Shown here piece after piece: positions 45,779-55,571 of a stretch of 64,000 nt of DNA. This DNA is from Thalassospira xianhensis MCCC 1A02616 (GTDB lineage: Bacteria; Pseudomonadota; Alphaproteobacteria; Rhodospirillales; Thalassospiraceae), in contig NZ_JPWA01000012.1 of the NCBI RefSeq assembly GCF_003326475.1, forward strand, positions 62,001 to 126,000, in the 5' to 3' direction. The notes below the pieces were generated by a model. That model was not told the origin of the DNA and ran no database searches. It saw nothing but the letters and a program-made list of their open reading frames with translations. Every line of letters begins with the position of its first letter. Within the stretch, counting starts at the first letter, position 1. The position numbers were made by a program, and so were the translations under genes.

Positions 45779-46777
45779 TCAGCGCGCACTATTGAAATCA
45801 TCCTCGTCATCGTCGCCTTTCGCGGAGCCCGAAGATCGGGATGACGAAGGCGTATCAGACTTTAGCGCAGAACCGGCAAGTGCCTTGAAATCGCTCTTGT
45901 CGTCCGGTTTATCGTCGCCATAATCTGCGGCCGCAGCAGCCGAACCCTGGGCGTCGACGTCGTCCTTGCTGCTTTCAATATCTTCTTCGTCCCCGTCAAG
46001 CTCGGCGTCTTCTTCCGCTTCGCGCTTCGCTCGTTTACGTTCCGATAACCGTGCCATCACGATGGAAATTTCGTACAGGATGATAATCGGAATAGCCAAA
46101 CCAACCTGTGAAATCAAATCGGGTGGCGTCAGGATCGCAGCAAAAACAAAGGCGATCACAACCGCATATTTACGCCGCTTGGCAAGTGATTCTGCGGTCA
46201 CGATCCCGGCACGCGCCATCAGCGTCAGCAACACCGGTAATTGGAAACACAGGCCAAAAGCGAAAATCAGCTTCATAACCAGCGAGAGATATTCGCCAAC
46301 CTTTGCTTCAAGCTGAATGGCAAGCCCTGCTGCCCCACCCGCACTTTCAAAGCTGAGGAAGAATTTCCAAGCCAACGGCATGATCAGGTAATAAACTAGC
46401 GCACCGCCTGCCAAGAACAGGATCGGCGTTGCAAACAAGAACGGCATGAATGCCGAGCGTTCATTCTTGTATAGCCCCGGTGCGACAAACGCCCATAACT
46501 GCCCAAGAAATACTGGTGCCGAAACAAAGCACGCTGCAAAAAACGAAACCTTCACATAAGTGAAGAATACCTCGGTCAACGCGGTATAAATCATGCGCCG
46601 ATCCGGCCCCATAACATCTGCCAGAGGCCGGACAAGGAAGCCGTAGATATCCTCGACGAAGTAATAGCAAATGCCGAAAGTGATAAAGAGTGCCAGAACC
46701 GCCCAGGTCAGACGATTCCTAAGCTCGATCAAATGCTCCATAATGGGCATCTGCTTGTCATGCGACTGCATGTTCAC
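45779..46777 (-). CDS. tatC: Sec-independent protein translocase TatC
   Basis: The 332-aa protein has six membrane segments in residues 15-240 and the conserved N-terminal cap MPIMEHLIELRNRL with the ELRNR signal-peptide contact site, plus FxPLxE-type elements. It recognises twin-arginine signals. It carries an unusual C-terminal tail of about 85 residues, highly acidic and serine-rich (EEDAELDGDEEDIESSKDD and GDDDEDDFNS), absent from E. coli TatC (258 aa). It overlaps tatB by four bases. Confidence 0.94.
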   Translation of the reverse strand: MNMQSHDKQMPIMEHLIELRNRLTWAVLALFITFGICYYFVEDIYGFLVRPLADVMGPDRRMIYTALTEVFFTYVKVSFFAACFVSAPVFLGQLWAFVAPGLYKNERSAFMPFLFATPILFLAGGALVYYLIMPLAWKFFLSFESAGGAAGLAIQLEAKVGEYLSLVMKLIFAFGLCFQLPVLLTLMARAGIVTAESLAKRRKYAVVIAFVFAAILTPPDLISQVGLAIPIIILYEISIVMARLSERKRAKREAEEDAELDGDEEDIESSKDDVDAQGSAAAAADYGDDKPDDKSDFKALAGSALKSDTPSSSRSSGSAKGDDDEDDFNSAR

Positions 46778-47175
46778 GCCTGGCTCTCCGGATGATCAGT
46801 TTTCTTATCCGCAGCAGCAGGTTTCGCCGATTCAGCGGCATCGGGCTTCGGTGCTGTGGTTTTGGTTTCCGATTTGCTATCGGGCTTGTCTGCCGGTTTA
46901 TCCGCCGCTTTGGGGGCAGCTTTAGGTTCGGCAATCTTGTTTTCAATGAAGTCCGATGTACTCGAACGCGCATCCGTAACCTGCTTGCGCAGATCATCAA
47001 GTTCGGCTTCACGAATTAGATTATCAATGCCGCCCTGAAATTCGCGCGCCATACCGCGCACTTTTTTCCAGTAACCAGCAAGCTTGTACAGCACATGGGG
47101 CAAATCCTTGGGGCCGACGACGAACAATGCGACGACGGCCACAAGTGCCATTTCGGTCCAGCCGATATCAAACAT
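46774..47175 (-). CDS. tatB: Sec-independent protein translocase TatB
   Basis: The 133-aa protein has one N-terminal membrane segment with the hinge (FDIGWTEMALVAVVALFVVGPKDLPHVL, the conserved GPKDLP), an amphipathic helix, and a lysine/alanine/proline-rich tail. It forms the receptor complex with TatC. It lies 35 bases after tatA. Confidence 0.93.
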   Translation of the reverse strand: MFDIGWTEMALVAVVALFVVGPKDLPHVLYKLAGYWKKVRGMAREFQGGIDNLIREAELDDLRKQVTDARSSTSDFIENKIAEPKAAPKAADKPADKPDSKSETKTTAPKPDAAESAKPAAADKKTDHPESQA

Positions 47176-47210
47176 GGAACACGCCTATCTGAAGGAAACC
47201 CGACAGACGA

Positions 47211-47441
47211 TCAGGATTTCACGGAATCCTTGTCTTTGCTTTCGGCAGAAACCGAAGCAGACGTGTTGTTCTCGATGGTTTTGGCCGAAGCAGCGCTGTC
47301 TTCGTCTTTTTCGTTGATGCCTGCTTTGAAGCTCTTGATCCCTTTACCCATGTCACCCATGACTTTCGGCAGCTTACCGGCACCAAAGATGATCAGGACA
47401 ATCGCCAGAATCAGAACGATTTGCCAAACGCCAATACCCAT
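47211..47441 (-). CDS. tatA: Sec-independent protein translocase TatA
   Basis: The 76-aa protein has the short membrane helix (IGVWQIVLILAIVLIIFGAGKLP) followed by the amphipathic helix GDMGKGIKSFKAGINEKDE, the TatA pattern. It forms the conducting oligomer of the Tat pathway. I start at 47441, where GGAGA lies 8 bases upstream; an ATG five codons earlier lacks a site. Confidence 0.94.
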   Translation of the reverse strand: MGIGVWQIVLILAIVLIIFGAGKLPKVMGDMGKGIKSFKAGINEKDEDSAASAKTIENNTSASVSAESKDKDSVKS

Positions 47442-47607
47442 AACTTCTATCTCCAAAGATCCAATCTGCCATGCGGCGAGAATGCCCGGATAATGGCAGA
47501 AAGCCCCCCACTGTGCAATGCAACGATTGTGAATATACCGCGCACCGCTACGAACCTGTAAGTTTGTTTCTCAGTCCTGTCAGGCTGGTTTCACGTTTGA
47601 AACGAGC

Positions 47608-48651
47608 TTAATTCATAGGAAACACAAAGGTCATGTCAGGATCAAGCGTAATAGCGACCGAACCCTGATTTACTGACGAAAGTCTACGTGGCACGCGCGC
47701 ATGAACATGCCCGCCTGCATGCAGCGACAAATGCATCAGACTGATCTCACCAAGTGACCGAACCGCATCTACACGGGCCAGAACGTCATGACCGTTCATC
47801 GCCTCGCCAACATGCAATCCTTCGGGCCGGACAAGTACTTCGACTCTGGTGCCATCGGCAAATGCATCATGCGACACTTTGCCAAGCGGCGTTGCTATGA
47901 CACCGCTTTGCACCGTTCCGGAAAAACGGTTCACCTCGCCAAAGAAGGACGCAACAAAACGGTTCTGCGGACTAAAATAAAGGTTTTCGGGTGTGCCATC
48001 CTGCATCACCTGCCCTTCATTCATCACAATAATTCGATCCGCCATATACATCGCTTCTTCGGGATCATGGGTTACCATGATCGTCGCGATACCGGCATTT
48101 TTCAAAACATGCAGTGTCGTATCGCGAAGTTCCGCGCGACGCGCAACATCAAGGCCCGAAAACGGTTCGTCAAGAAGCATCACACGCGGGGTCGGCGCCA
48201 GTGCCCGGGCAAGGGCAATGCGCTGTTGCTGTCCACCGGACAGTTCATGCGGATAAGCATTGTAATAGTCGGCCATGCCAACCTGCCGAAGCGCGCGCTC
48301 GACCGCCTCTTTACGTTCCGCATCATTTTGGGATCGCAGGCCGAACCCGATGTTCTTTGCAACGCTTAAATGCGGAAACAAGGCGTAGTCCTGAAACACC
48401 ATGCCAACACCGCGCTTCTCCGGCTCAAGATATTCTCCCGGCCGCGCAACAAGCTGATCATTGATAGAAACACTGCCCTGCTGAAGCTTTTCGAGCCCGG
48501 CGGCAATGCGCAATGCGGTTGTCTTGCCGCATCCCGAAGGCCCCAGCAGACAAACAAGTTCGCCCGGTGCCACATCAAAGCTGATATCTTTGAGAACCTG
48601 GGTACTGCCAAAATCATGGCTGACATTGGACATTCTCAAGCCGTCTGGCAT
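47608..48651 (-). CDS. Orphan ABC transporter ATPase (FbpC/PotA-like)
   Basis: The 347-aa ATPase has Walker A GPSGCGKTT at residues 37-45, signature ELSGGQQQRIALARALA, Walker B MLLDEPFSGLDVARR and a C-terminal TOBE-type domain. The sequence is closest in style to FbpC iron(III) importers, which transport Fe3+ or polyols. No permease or binding protein lies next to it. It sits between scpB and tatA, breaking an order that is otherwise conserved. I start at 48651 (GAGAGA just upstream) rather than 48741. Substrate unknown. Confidence 0.83.
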   Translation of the reverse strand: MPDGLRMSNVSHDFGSTQVLKDISFDVAPGELVCLLGPSGCGKTTALRIAAGLEKLQQGSVSINDQLVARPGEYLEPEKRGVGMVFQDYALFPHLSVAKNIGFGLRSQNDAERKEAVERALRQVGMADYYNAYPHELSGGQQQRIALARALAPTPRVMLLDEPFSGLDVARRAELRDTTLHVLKNAGIATIMVTHDPEEAMYMADRIIVMNEGQVMQDGTPENLYFSPQNRFVASFFGEVNRFSGTVQSGVIATPLGKVSHDAFADGTRVEVLVRPEGLHVGEAMNGHDVLARVDAVRSLGEISLMHLSLHAGGHVHARVPRRLSSVNQGSVAITLDPDMTFVFPMN

Positions 48652-48787
48652 CAGATCTCTCTTTATTCTTTTGCCGGGGAAGCCCTGCAAATAAGTTGCA
48701 AAATCTTTCCCAGATTTAATCCTACCGAACAGTGCATGCAAGAAGCTGGATCAAAGAAGCTTGATAAAAGATGGCCAAAGAGCCTCT

Positions 48788-49558
48788 TTAACGGCTCTCT
48801 GCGTCGTATTCTTCTTCCAGATTGGGATTGTCGCTATAGATGGTTTCATCGAGATCGGCCAGATTGCGGGTCGTAAGGGCTTCCTCGACAACCGCATCCG
48901 TGACCTCGCCATCGTCAACCAGATCGGGCAATGCTTCCTCGTCGGAACTGGCCCCATACCGCCCCATACCCGGACGGCTATCAAGCAATCCTGCGGCCTT
49001 CAAATCAGCAAGTCCGGGCAGATCGTCGCGATGTTCAAGCCCGAAGTGATCAAGAAAATCATCCGTCGTTGCCCAAAGAACCGGACGTCCCGGCACGCGT
49101 TTACGCCCGCGTGGCCGTATCCATTTCGCTTCCAGCAGGATATCAAGCGTCCCCTTGGACAGGGCGACACCGCGGATTTCTTCAATCTCGGAACGCGTGA
49201 CCGGTTCGTGATAGGCAATGATCGCCAGCGTTTCCAGCGTCGCACGCGTCATCTTCTTGGCTTTTTCGACCTCGATATGCAGATCACCCGCAAGGTCGGC
49301 CGCTGTGCGAAACGCCCATTTCTCGCCAACGCGGTTCAAATTTATTCCGCGTTCTGAATAATTTGCCTGTAATTCTTTGAGCAAAACGGAAACATCCGAA
49401 CCTTCGGGCAAACGCGCGGCAAGAACCCGTTCACTGACCGGTTCGGCAGACGCAAACAGCACAGCTTCAACAATTCGAAGATGCTGAAAATCGATTTGCG
49501 GACCATGTTCGATACCGTCGATTTCAAACTGCGGGTCGGTTACTGTCTCAGTCGCCAT
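48788..49558 (-). CDS. scpB: Segregation and condensation protein ScpB
   Basis: The 256-aa protein contains the two winged-helix domains of ScpB (IVEAVLFASAEPVSERVLAARL near residue 28, then TLETLAIIAYHEPVTRSEIEEIRGV near residue 107). It joins SMC and ScpA in the condensin that organises the chromosome. The C-terminal 60 residues are acidic and variable. It overlaps scpA by 11 bases, indicating coupling. Confidence 0.93.
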   Translation of the reverse strand: MATETVTDPQFEIDGIEHGPQIDFQHLRIVEAVLFASAEPVSERVLAARLPEGSDVSVLLKELQANYSERGINLNRVGEKWAFRTAADLAGDLHIEVEKAKKMTRATLETLAIIAYHEPVTRSEIEEIRGVALSKGTLDILLEAKWIRPRGRKRVPGRPVLWATTDDFLDHFGLEHRDDLPGLADLKAAGLLDSRPGMGRYGASSDEEALPDLVDDGEVTDAVVEEALTTRNLADLDETIYSDNPNLEEEYDAESR

Positions 49559-50456
49559 TATTATCCATCCCTGCCCCGGATTTGGCTCCGAGCTTGTCCA
49601 TATCGCTGTAATCCCCGGATGCGATGTCCAATTCAGGATCGCGTCTTTTTTGCGGTGACCTCAGCATGATCGGGCCAAACACCTGCTCCTGCGAGATTTC
49701 CAACTCGCCATCGCGGCACATTTCAAGACTGGCGACAAAATGCGCTGCCAATGCTGACCGTGCCTTTAACGGCGTACCAAGTCCGTGGGGCATAAATTCC
49801 AAAAGCTTGGTCCAGGTTGGCACCACGCGACGCCCGAACAAATCACGCAACCGCCGGATCGCATCATCCATGGCATAAAGATCAAATGCCTCGATCTCCA
49901 GTGTCTTGGATTCAGATGTCAGCATAATCTGCGCATAGGCTTTCAACAGGTCATAAAGCGACGCATCGTAAACCGACGCCGTCGTAACCCTGACTTCTTC
50001 CGGATCACCGCGACCAAAGAAATCCCGCCCCAGATTGGGCCGTTCCAACAGCTTTTCACCAGCCGCTTTCATCGCCTCCAGACGTTTCAGCTGAAACGCC
50101 AGAAGTTCGGCCATTTCCTCTGCACTAAGTTCTTCCTCGTCACTGTCCTGCTTTGGCAGCAGCAGTCGCGATTTCAGATAAGCCAGCCAGGCAGCCATCA
50201 CCAGATAGTCAGCTGCCAGTTCCAGCCGCAATTCACGCGCGGTATTGATGAAATTCAGATACTGTTCGGCCAATTCAAGGATCGAAATCCTGATGATATC
50301 GACCTTCTGATCACGCGCCAGCTCCAGCAAAAGGTCAAGCGGCCCCTCAAACCCGTCCAGATCGAGCATAAGGCGTTCGGCAAGGCTTGGCCCATCATCA
50401 ACGGGCGCCTGGTCAAATATTTCGTCTGGAATATCGAGCTCGAACTGTTTGGCCAT
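49548..50456 (-). CDS. scpA: Segregation and condensation protein ScpA
   Basis: The 302-aa kleisin opens after a 30-residue lead with FEGPLDLLLELARDQKVDIIRISILELAEQYLNF, the family signature, and DLDLAADYLVMAAWLAYLKSRLLLP-type sequence. It bridges the SMC heads with ScpB. It follows the M50 gene by 26 bases and nagZ/SPOR further up, as in other alphaproteobacteria. Confidence 0.93.
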   Translation of the reverse strand: MAKQFELDIPDEIFDQAPVDDGPSLAERLMLDLDGFEGPLDLLLELARDQKVDIIRISILELAEQYLNFINTARELRLELAADYLVMAAWLAYLKSRLLLPKQDSDEEELSAEEMAELLAFQLKRLEAMKAAGEKLLERPNLGRDFFGRGDPEEVRVTTASVYDASLYDLLKAYAQIMLTSESKTLEIEAFDLYAMDDAIRRLRDLFGRRVVPTWTKLLEFMPHGLGTPLKARSALAAHFVASLEMCRDGELEISQEQVFGPIMLRSPQKRRDPELDIASGDYSDMDKLGAKSGAGMDNNGD

Positions 50457-50482
50457 AATCCCCCCGGACCGCCCGCCTCATA

Positions 50483-51166
50483 TCAGGCGAAAATACCGGC
50501 CAGAAAATCAACAAGCGCCGATGCCGGTTCAATCACCAGCCAATGGAAAATCGGCAGATTAACGCCAAGAAGCCCCGTGACATAAGGCAAGAGGAAGATC
50601 AGCGCGATCAAAAGGATCATGCCGGTTTTTTCCATACGCGCCAAGACCCGCGCGATGGGCATCGGCGATATCGCCGTCAAAACGCGCCCACCATCCAGCG
50701 GCGGGATTGGCAGCATGTTAAACACCGCAAGGATGCAGTTCAGCCAGATCGACTGCTGCAATGTTGTTGCCAGCCAGTCATTAACCGCCGCTGAAAAGGA
50801 CGGCAGCCCGACCAGCAACAGGATCGATACAATCGCCAGCAAAACATTGGTTGCCGGCCCTGCAATCGCAACTCCGATCACGCCAAGACGCTGTGGATGC
50901 AGACGATGGAACGCAACCGGCACCGGCTTGGCATAGCCAAACAGGAACGGTGCACCGGTCAATAACAGTAAACCGGGGATCAGAACCGTGCCCACCGGAT
51001 CAATATGGCGGATCGGGTTCAGGCTAAGCCGACCGGCGCGCTGTGCCGTATCGTCACCAAACAGCTTGGCGGCAAAGCCGTGTGCCGCCTCGTGCAGCGT
51101 CACTGCCAGCAATACGGGCAAAACCCACGTGGACGCGGAAATGATAATCTCGATAATGTCGTTCAC
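50483..51166 (-). CDS. Site-2 protease family membrane metalloprotease (M50)
   Basis: The 227-aa membrane protein has zinc ligands in HEAAH at residues 25-29 and the third ligand in LPIPPLDGGRVL near residue 155. Four to six membrane segments surround them. The family cleaves membrane-buried substrates, although many short bacterial members have no known target. It lies 20 bases after nagZ, so it joins the argS-SPOR-nagZ-scp operon. Confidence 0.9.
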   Translation of the reverse strand: MNDIIEIIISASTWVLPVLLAVTLHEAAHGFAAKLFGDDTAQRAGRLSLNPIRHIDPVGTVLIPGLLLLTGAPFLFGYAKPVPVAFHRLHPQRLGVIGVAIAGPATNVLLAIVSILLLVGLPSFSAAVNDWLATTLQQSIWLNCILAVFNMLPIPPLDGGRVLTAISPMPIARVLARMEKTGMILLIALIFLLPYVTGLLGVNLPIFHWLVIEPASALVDFLAGIFA

Positions 51167-51186
51167 GTATTGAGCTTCCTCTGCGC

Positions 51187-52248
51187 TTAAACCTCGGCCG
51201 ACCAGACCGGTGACAGCAACTCATCCAGTCGGGCCTGCCAGTCGGAAATCTGCGCCGATGATGGCTGCGCAACGTTAAAACCGGCAATCTGATTGCTCAG
51301 CAATTGCGAACGTGTCAGCGCCTCGCCGGCAAGTTTCGGAGCCATCGAGACGACTTCTTCCATTTCCGTGCGTTTGCCATTGCAATGAAGCGCGATATCA
51401 CAACCTGCGGCAAGGCATTCATGGGTCCGGCTGGCAATCGAACCACCAAGGGCTTCCATCGACAGATCATCACTGATCAGAAGATTTTCAAACCCGATAT
51501 CACCGCGGACAATTTCGGAAATGACCTTGGCCGATACGGTGCCCGGACGCTGATCATCAATCGCGGTAAACAGCAAATGCGCCGACATCGCCGCAACCAC
51601 ATCCTTCATCTGACGAAACGGTTCGAAATCAAGGCGGCTCAGTTCTTCACGCGATGCGGTCACGATCGGCAAATCCTTGTGGCTGTCAACCGACGCGCGG
51701 CCATGACCGGGAATATGCTTGATGACCGGCGCGATGCCGCTGTCAAGCAATCCGGCGGCAACCGCGCTTGCCAGCGGCACAATCTGTTCGACCCTCGCCC
51801 CATAGGAACGATCACCAACCACGTCACTCATACCAGGAAAACGAATATCAAGCACCGGTGCACAGGTAATATTAAACCCTGCATCACGCAGATCGACGGC
51901 CATCAGACGCGCATTGATATAGGCGGCTTCGCGTGCATCTTCTGGCGCTGTTTCAAATAATTGGCCAAACACACCGGCTGCCGGAATTTTACGCCAGTGA
52001 GGCGGTTTCAGACGCATGACGCGTCCGCCTTCCTGATCGACGAAAATCGGCACATTGATATTGCCGACAACCTCGCGCAGTTGATTGTTCAGTGCCCTGA
52101 CCTGCTTCTGATCCGTGATATTGCGGGCAAACAGGATAAAGCCATAGGGATCGGCTTGACGAAAAAAGCCCTTCTCCCAATTGCTTAACTCTGTACCTTC
52201 AACACCAAGAATACAGGCGCGCGGTTTTCTTACCTCAAGGCCGGACAA
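51187..52248 (-). CDS. nagZ: Beta-N-acetylhexosaminidase NagZ
   Basis: The 353-aa GH3 enzyme has the acid/base loop KHIPGHGRASVDSHKDLP and the nucleophile region LLISDDLSMEALGG. There is no signal peptide, so it acts in the cytoplasm, removing GlcNAc from muropeptides during peptidoglycan recycling. The products could feed the MurQ/NagA locus at 19-24 kb. It overlaps the SPOR gene by 14 bases. Confidence 0.93.
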   Translation of the reverse strand: MSGLEVRKPRACILGVEGTELSNWEKGFFRQADPYGFILFARNITDQKQVRALNNQLREVVGNINVPIFVDQEGGRVMRLKPPHWRKIPAAGVFGQLFETAPEDAREAAYINARLMAVDLRDAGFNITCAPVLDIRFPGMSDVVGDRSYGARVEQIVPLASAVAAGLLDSGIAPVIKHIPGHGRASVDSHKDLPIVTASREELSRLDFEPFRQMKDVVAAMSAHLLFTAIDDQRPGTVSAKVISEIVRGDIGFENLLISDDLSMEALGGSIASRTHECLAAGCDIALHCNGKRTEMEEVVSMAPKLAGEALTRSQLLSNQIAGFNVAQPSSAQISDWQARLDELLSPVWSAEV

Positions 52249-53080
52249 TCAGGCACCCCACATTGCGTTGTTTCAAATTACCACAAAGCGTTTCAGCCGC
52301 AGCAGCATCTGACAGCGGACCGGCCTGCAGCCGATAAAATACGCCCTTGTCGCCAAGATCGGCACGCTTCAGATACATCTGAAGATTACCAAGCAAGTCC
52401 TTGTTTTTCGATGATAATCTTTTCCATTCCGCTTCGGCACCTGATGTATCGCGAACCGACGCCAGCTGAATGCGGAAATCCTGTTCCGATACGCTGCCTG
52501 TACTGGAGACATCCGGTTGGGCGTCCTGCTCTCTGGCTTTGGCGGCGGCAATCGCCTTTTCTGCGTCACTTGGGGCAGCTGTCGTCATCCCGGCCGGTGC
52601 TGTCGCAGCCGCATTATCATCCCCGTTCGAACCATTTGACACGGCACCGGCAACAATTTCTGCCTCTGGCGTCTGTTCGATCACGGCGGGGGCTTCAGCA
52701 CTATCAAGGGGTGGCATGACATCGGGGGCCTTCGGCATATCCGGCAATTCCTGAAGAACCACCTGATCCTCGGGCTGACTACTGTCTAGCTGCTCGTAAA
52801 TTGTCGTATCCCGGTGCGGAACTTCCATTCCGCCGGGGTCATCAGGCCGCAACTTGATCGGTAGCGGATCGGGCAAAAGGATCGGCAACTTGCCTTCTTC
52901 CTGTGCCGGTTGCCCCTGATTATAGAACCAGTAACCCGCACTACCCAAACCACCACCAACAATCACAAGACCAAGAACGATCGTTCCGACCCCTTTGGCC
53001 AAGCCCCCACCAGGGGCTTTTCTGCCTGCCTCATGGTGACGTTGCTCCGCACGAAGGCCGAAACCCTGTTCTTCGTTCAT
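52235..53080 (-). CDS. SPOR-domain membrane protein
   Basis: The 281-aa protein has a basic cytoplasmic N-terminus, one membrane segment at about residues 29-49 (GVGTIVLGLVIVGGGLGSAGYWF), an alanine/acid-rich linker of about 140 residues and a C-terminal SPOR domain (DFRIQLASVRDTSGAEAEWKRL, then GVFYRLQAGPLSDAAAAETLCGNLK). SPOR domains bind denuded glycan strands at the division site. In this conserved cluster it lies between argS and nagZ. It starts 5 bases after argS. Confidence 0.88.
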   Translation of the reverse strand: MNEEQGFGLRAEQRHHEAGRKAPGGGLAKGVGTIVLGLVIVGGGLGSAGYWFYNQGQPAQEEGKLPILLPDPLPIKLRPDDPGGMEVPHRDTTIYEQLDSSQPEDQVVLQELPDMPKAPDVMPPLDSAEAPAVIEQTPEAEIVAGAVSNGSNGDDNAAATAPAGMTTAAPSDAEKAIAAAKAREQDAQPDVSSTGSVSEQDFRIQLASVRDTSGAEAEWKRLSSKNKDLLGNLQMYLKRADLGDKGVFYRLQAGPLSDAAAAETLCGNLKQRNVGCLIVRP

Positions 53081-53085
53081 CGTGA

Positions 53086-54837
53086 TTACATCTCCTCGAC
53101 CGGGGCAACGCCCAGTACATCAAGCCCCGACGCAATCACCAGTGCGGCGGCACGGATCATAGCAAGGCGCGCCTGCGTCACCGCAAGATCATCGGCAACG
53201 ATAAAGCGCAGTGCCGTGTTATCGCGCCCCTTGTTCCACAATGCATGGAATTCGGCAGCAATTTCGCTCAGGAAGAATGCGATACGGTGCGGTTCATGGG
53301 CAACGGCAGCCTGTTCAACGATACGCGGCCATTCCGCCATTCGACGCACCAGCATCTTTTCGTCTTCCGACGCCAAGGCCGACAGATCAGCCCCGACCAG
53401 CGCCGCATCCGAGAAATCCTGATTTGGGAACGCTTCACGGGCCTGACGGAACACCGAATTGACACGTGCATGGGCATATTGAACGTAAAAGACCGGGTTG
53501 TCTTTGGACTGTTCGGTGACCTTGGCGAAATCGAAATCAAGTGTCGCGTCGTTTTTACGTGTCAGCATGATGAAACGCACGACATCCTTGCCGACGCGCT
53601 CGACAACATCACGCAGGGTCACAAATGTCCCGGCACGTTTTGACATTTTGACCGGCTCACCATTGTCAAACAGGCTGACCAATTGGCACAGCTTGACATC
53701 AAGGTCGCCCTCGCCGCCCGTAATCGCCTTGGTCGCTGCCTTCATGCGTTTGACGTAACCGCCATGATCGGCACCGAAAATATCGATCATGTGGTTAAAA
53801 CCACGTTCGTATTTATCGAAGTGATAGGCAATGTCAGACGCGAAATAGGTCCAGCTGCCATCCGACTTTTTCAGCGGGCGATCAACATCATCGCCAAATT
53901 CGGTCGCCCGGAACAGGGTCTGCGGGCGCGGCTCCCAATCATCGGGGGTTTTGCCTTTTGGCGGTTCCAGAACGCCGACATAAATGTCGCCCTTCTTCTC
54001 AAGATGTTCGAACGCGGCCTGTACCTTGCCTGCGGCAACCAGTCCTGCTTCGGACGTAAAGACATCATGATCAACGCCCAGAAGACGCAGGTCTTCCTTG
54101 ATCAATGCCATCATCTCGACAATGGCAAAACCGCAGAATTCTTCCAACCAGTCTTCTTCGGGTGCATTGACCCATTTATCACCATCACGGGCCGCAAGCT
54201 TTTTGCCCGGCGCGACCAGATAATCACCCGGATAAAGACCTGCCGGGATTTCATCGATGGTTTCGCCAAGCGCTTCGCGGTAACGCAGATGCAGAGAACG
54301 CGCCAGAACATCAACCTGTGCACCCGCATCGTTGATGTAATATTCCTTGGTCACATCATAACCGGCCTTGGCCAGAAGATTTGCCAGAACATCACCGACA
54401 ACCGCCCCACGACAATGGCCGACATGCATCGGACCGGTCGGGTTGGCCGACACATATTCGACATTCATCTTGGTGTTTGCACCAAGATTGCTGTTGCCAT
54501 AGGTCTTGCCGTTTTCAAGCACTTCAGTGATCTGAGACAGCCAGAAATCATCGGCCATGCGCAGATTGATGAAACCGGGTCCGGCGATCTCGACCTGTTC
54601 GATATGGTCAAGCGAGCCGAGCTTTTCAGCAAGCTTTTCGGCCAGATCTCTCGGCTTCATTCCAGCGGCCTTGGAAAGCAGCATCGCGGCATTGGTCGCG
54701 GCATCGCCATGCGCGGCATCGCGCGGCGGTTCGACCGTGATACGTGCGGTATCGCTGCCAGCGGGCAGAACGCCGTCTTTTTCAAGGGCGAGAATCTGGT
54801 TCTCGATGTCGCTTTTCAACAGGCTGAAAACATTCAT
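53086..54837 (-). CDS. argS: Arginyl-tRNA synthetase
   Basis: The 583-aa class I synthetase has the HIGH-type motif [12 protein letters not shown] and the KMSKS-type motif [11 protein letters not shown], plus the ArgS N-terminal domain ([36 protein letters not shown]) and the C-terminal DALR anticodon domain. I start at 54837 ([14 protein letters not shown]), which aligns with the usual ArgS start and length. The ATG 23 codons upstream is possible. It begins the argS-SPOR-nagZ operon. Confidence 0.95.
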   Translation of the reverse strand: MNVFSLLKSDIENQILALEKDGVLPAGSDTARITVEPPRDAAHGDAATNAAMLLSKAAGMKPRDLAEKLAEKLGSLDHIEQVEIAGPGFINLRMADDFWLSQITEVLENGKTYGNSNLGANTKMNVEYVSANPTGPMHVGHCRGAVVGDVLANLLAKAGYDVTKEYYINDAGAQVDVLARSLHLRYREALGETIDEIPAGLYPGDYLVAPGKKLAARDGDKWVNAPEEDWLEEFCGFAIVEMMALIKEDLRLLGVDHDVFTSEAGLVAAGKVQAAFEHLEKKGDIYVGVLEPPKGKTPDDWEPRPQTLFRATEFGDDVDRPLKKSDGSWTYFASDIAYHFDKYERGFNHMIDIFGADHGGYVKRMKAATKAITGGEGDLDVKLCQLVSLFDNGEPVKMSKRAGTFVTLRDVVERVGKDVVRFIMLTRKNDATLDFDFAKVTEQSKDNPVFYVQYAHARVNSVFRQAREAFPNQDFSDAALVGADLSALASEDEKMLVRRMAEWPRIVEQAAVAHEPHRIAFFLSEIAAEFHALWNKGRDNTALRFIVADDLAVTQARLAMIRAAALVIASGLDVLGVAPVEEM

Positions 54838-54953
54838 CACTTTTGGTCTTTGCAAATTTCGTTCATGGTCCATCACGACCATTTTGATGTGGCTGTTTTG
54901 GGACATTTCGCATCAAAACGCAAGCAACCGCTTGGTTGCACTGCTCTCAGGTT

Positions 54954-54981
54954 TTGACATTTCTGCCATGCACGCTAAATA
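54954..54981 (+). promoter_or_regulatory. Candidate erpA promoter
   Basis: A perfect -35 box TTGACA (54954-54959) is followed 16 bases later by a weak -10 box TAAATA (54976-54981). It reads toward erpA, 126 bases downstream. The -10 match is poor, so this is tentative. Confidence 0.4.
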
Positions 54982-55106
54982 GAGCCTTAAGGAACACGAT
55001 CAGGCTGTGCTAAAGTTGGCACCATGATCGTCAATATACCCGTTGGGTTGCCCGTGAATGGTTCGTTGAATGGAATATCGCGGGATAGCACATCAAGGAG
55101 TGTCGA

Positions 55107-55448
55107 ATGACGGAAACTGCCCGGCAGGTCCAGATGACCGAAAGTGCGGCAAAACGCATCCAGGAACTGATTGCCAGCGACGGCAAATCGGACATGATGT
55201 TGCGCCTTCAGGTCTCGGGCGGCGGATGCAGCGGTTTTCAGTATGAATTCTCGCTCGATTCCGACAAGACCGAAGAAGACCACATTTTCGAAAACCACGG
55301 TGCGAAAATGGTGATTGATGACGTGTCGCTCGACCTGCTCGGCGGCGCGGAAATCGACTTTGTTCGCGAACTGGTCGGTGCGGCCTTTCGTGTGAATAAT
55401 CCGAACGCAACGTCATCATGCGGTTGCGGATCCAGTTTCTCGATTTGA
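55107..55448 (+). CDS. erpA: Iron-sulfur cluster insertion protein ErpA
   Basis: The 113-aa A-type carrier has the three conserved cysteines Cys41 (GGGCSGFQY), Cys105 and Cys107 (SCGCGSSF) that hold the Fe-S cluster for transfer to target proteins. The length and C-terminus match ErpA/IscA. It is divergent from argS. In many relatives a dgt gene lies beside it, but none is seen here. Confidence 0.93.
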   Translation: MTETARQVQMTESAAKRIQELIASDGKSDMMLRLQVSGGGCSGFQYEFSLDSDKTEEDHIFENHGAKMVIDDVSLDLLGGAEIDFVRELVGAAFRVNNPNATSSCGCGSSFSI

Positions 55449-55471
55449 TCCGCATCGGAAAAACGATTTAT

Positions 55472-55504
55472 AAAACGGGGTTCGTCTTTTACGGACCCCG
55501 TTTT
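55472..55504 (+). terminator. Intrinsic terminator of erpA
   Basis: A perfect 10-bp stem AAAACGGGGT/ACCCCGTTTT has a 13-nt loop and a T-rich 3' arm followed by GTTTGG. It lies 24 bases past the erpA stop. Confidence 0.78.
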
Positions 55505-55571
55505 GTTTGGACATAATGCTGTTATGTCCGTGCAGAAAGCTGCAGAATTCATCCCGAACACCGAGGCCCGC

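Noticed and set aside
53683-54957. 424-codon plus-strand frame opposite argS
   Set aside because: It is antisense to a well-conserved argS and has no domain features; long antisense frames are common opposite GC-rich coding sequence.
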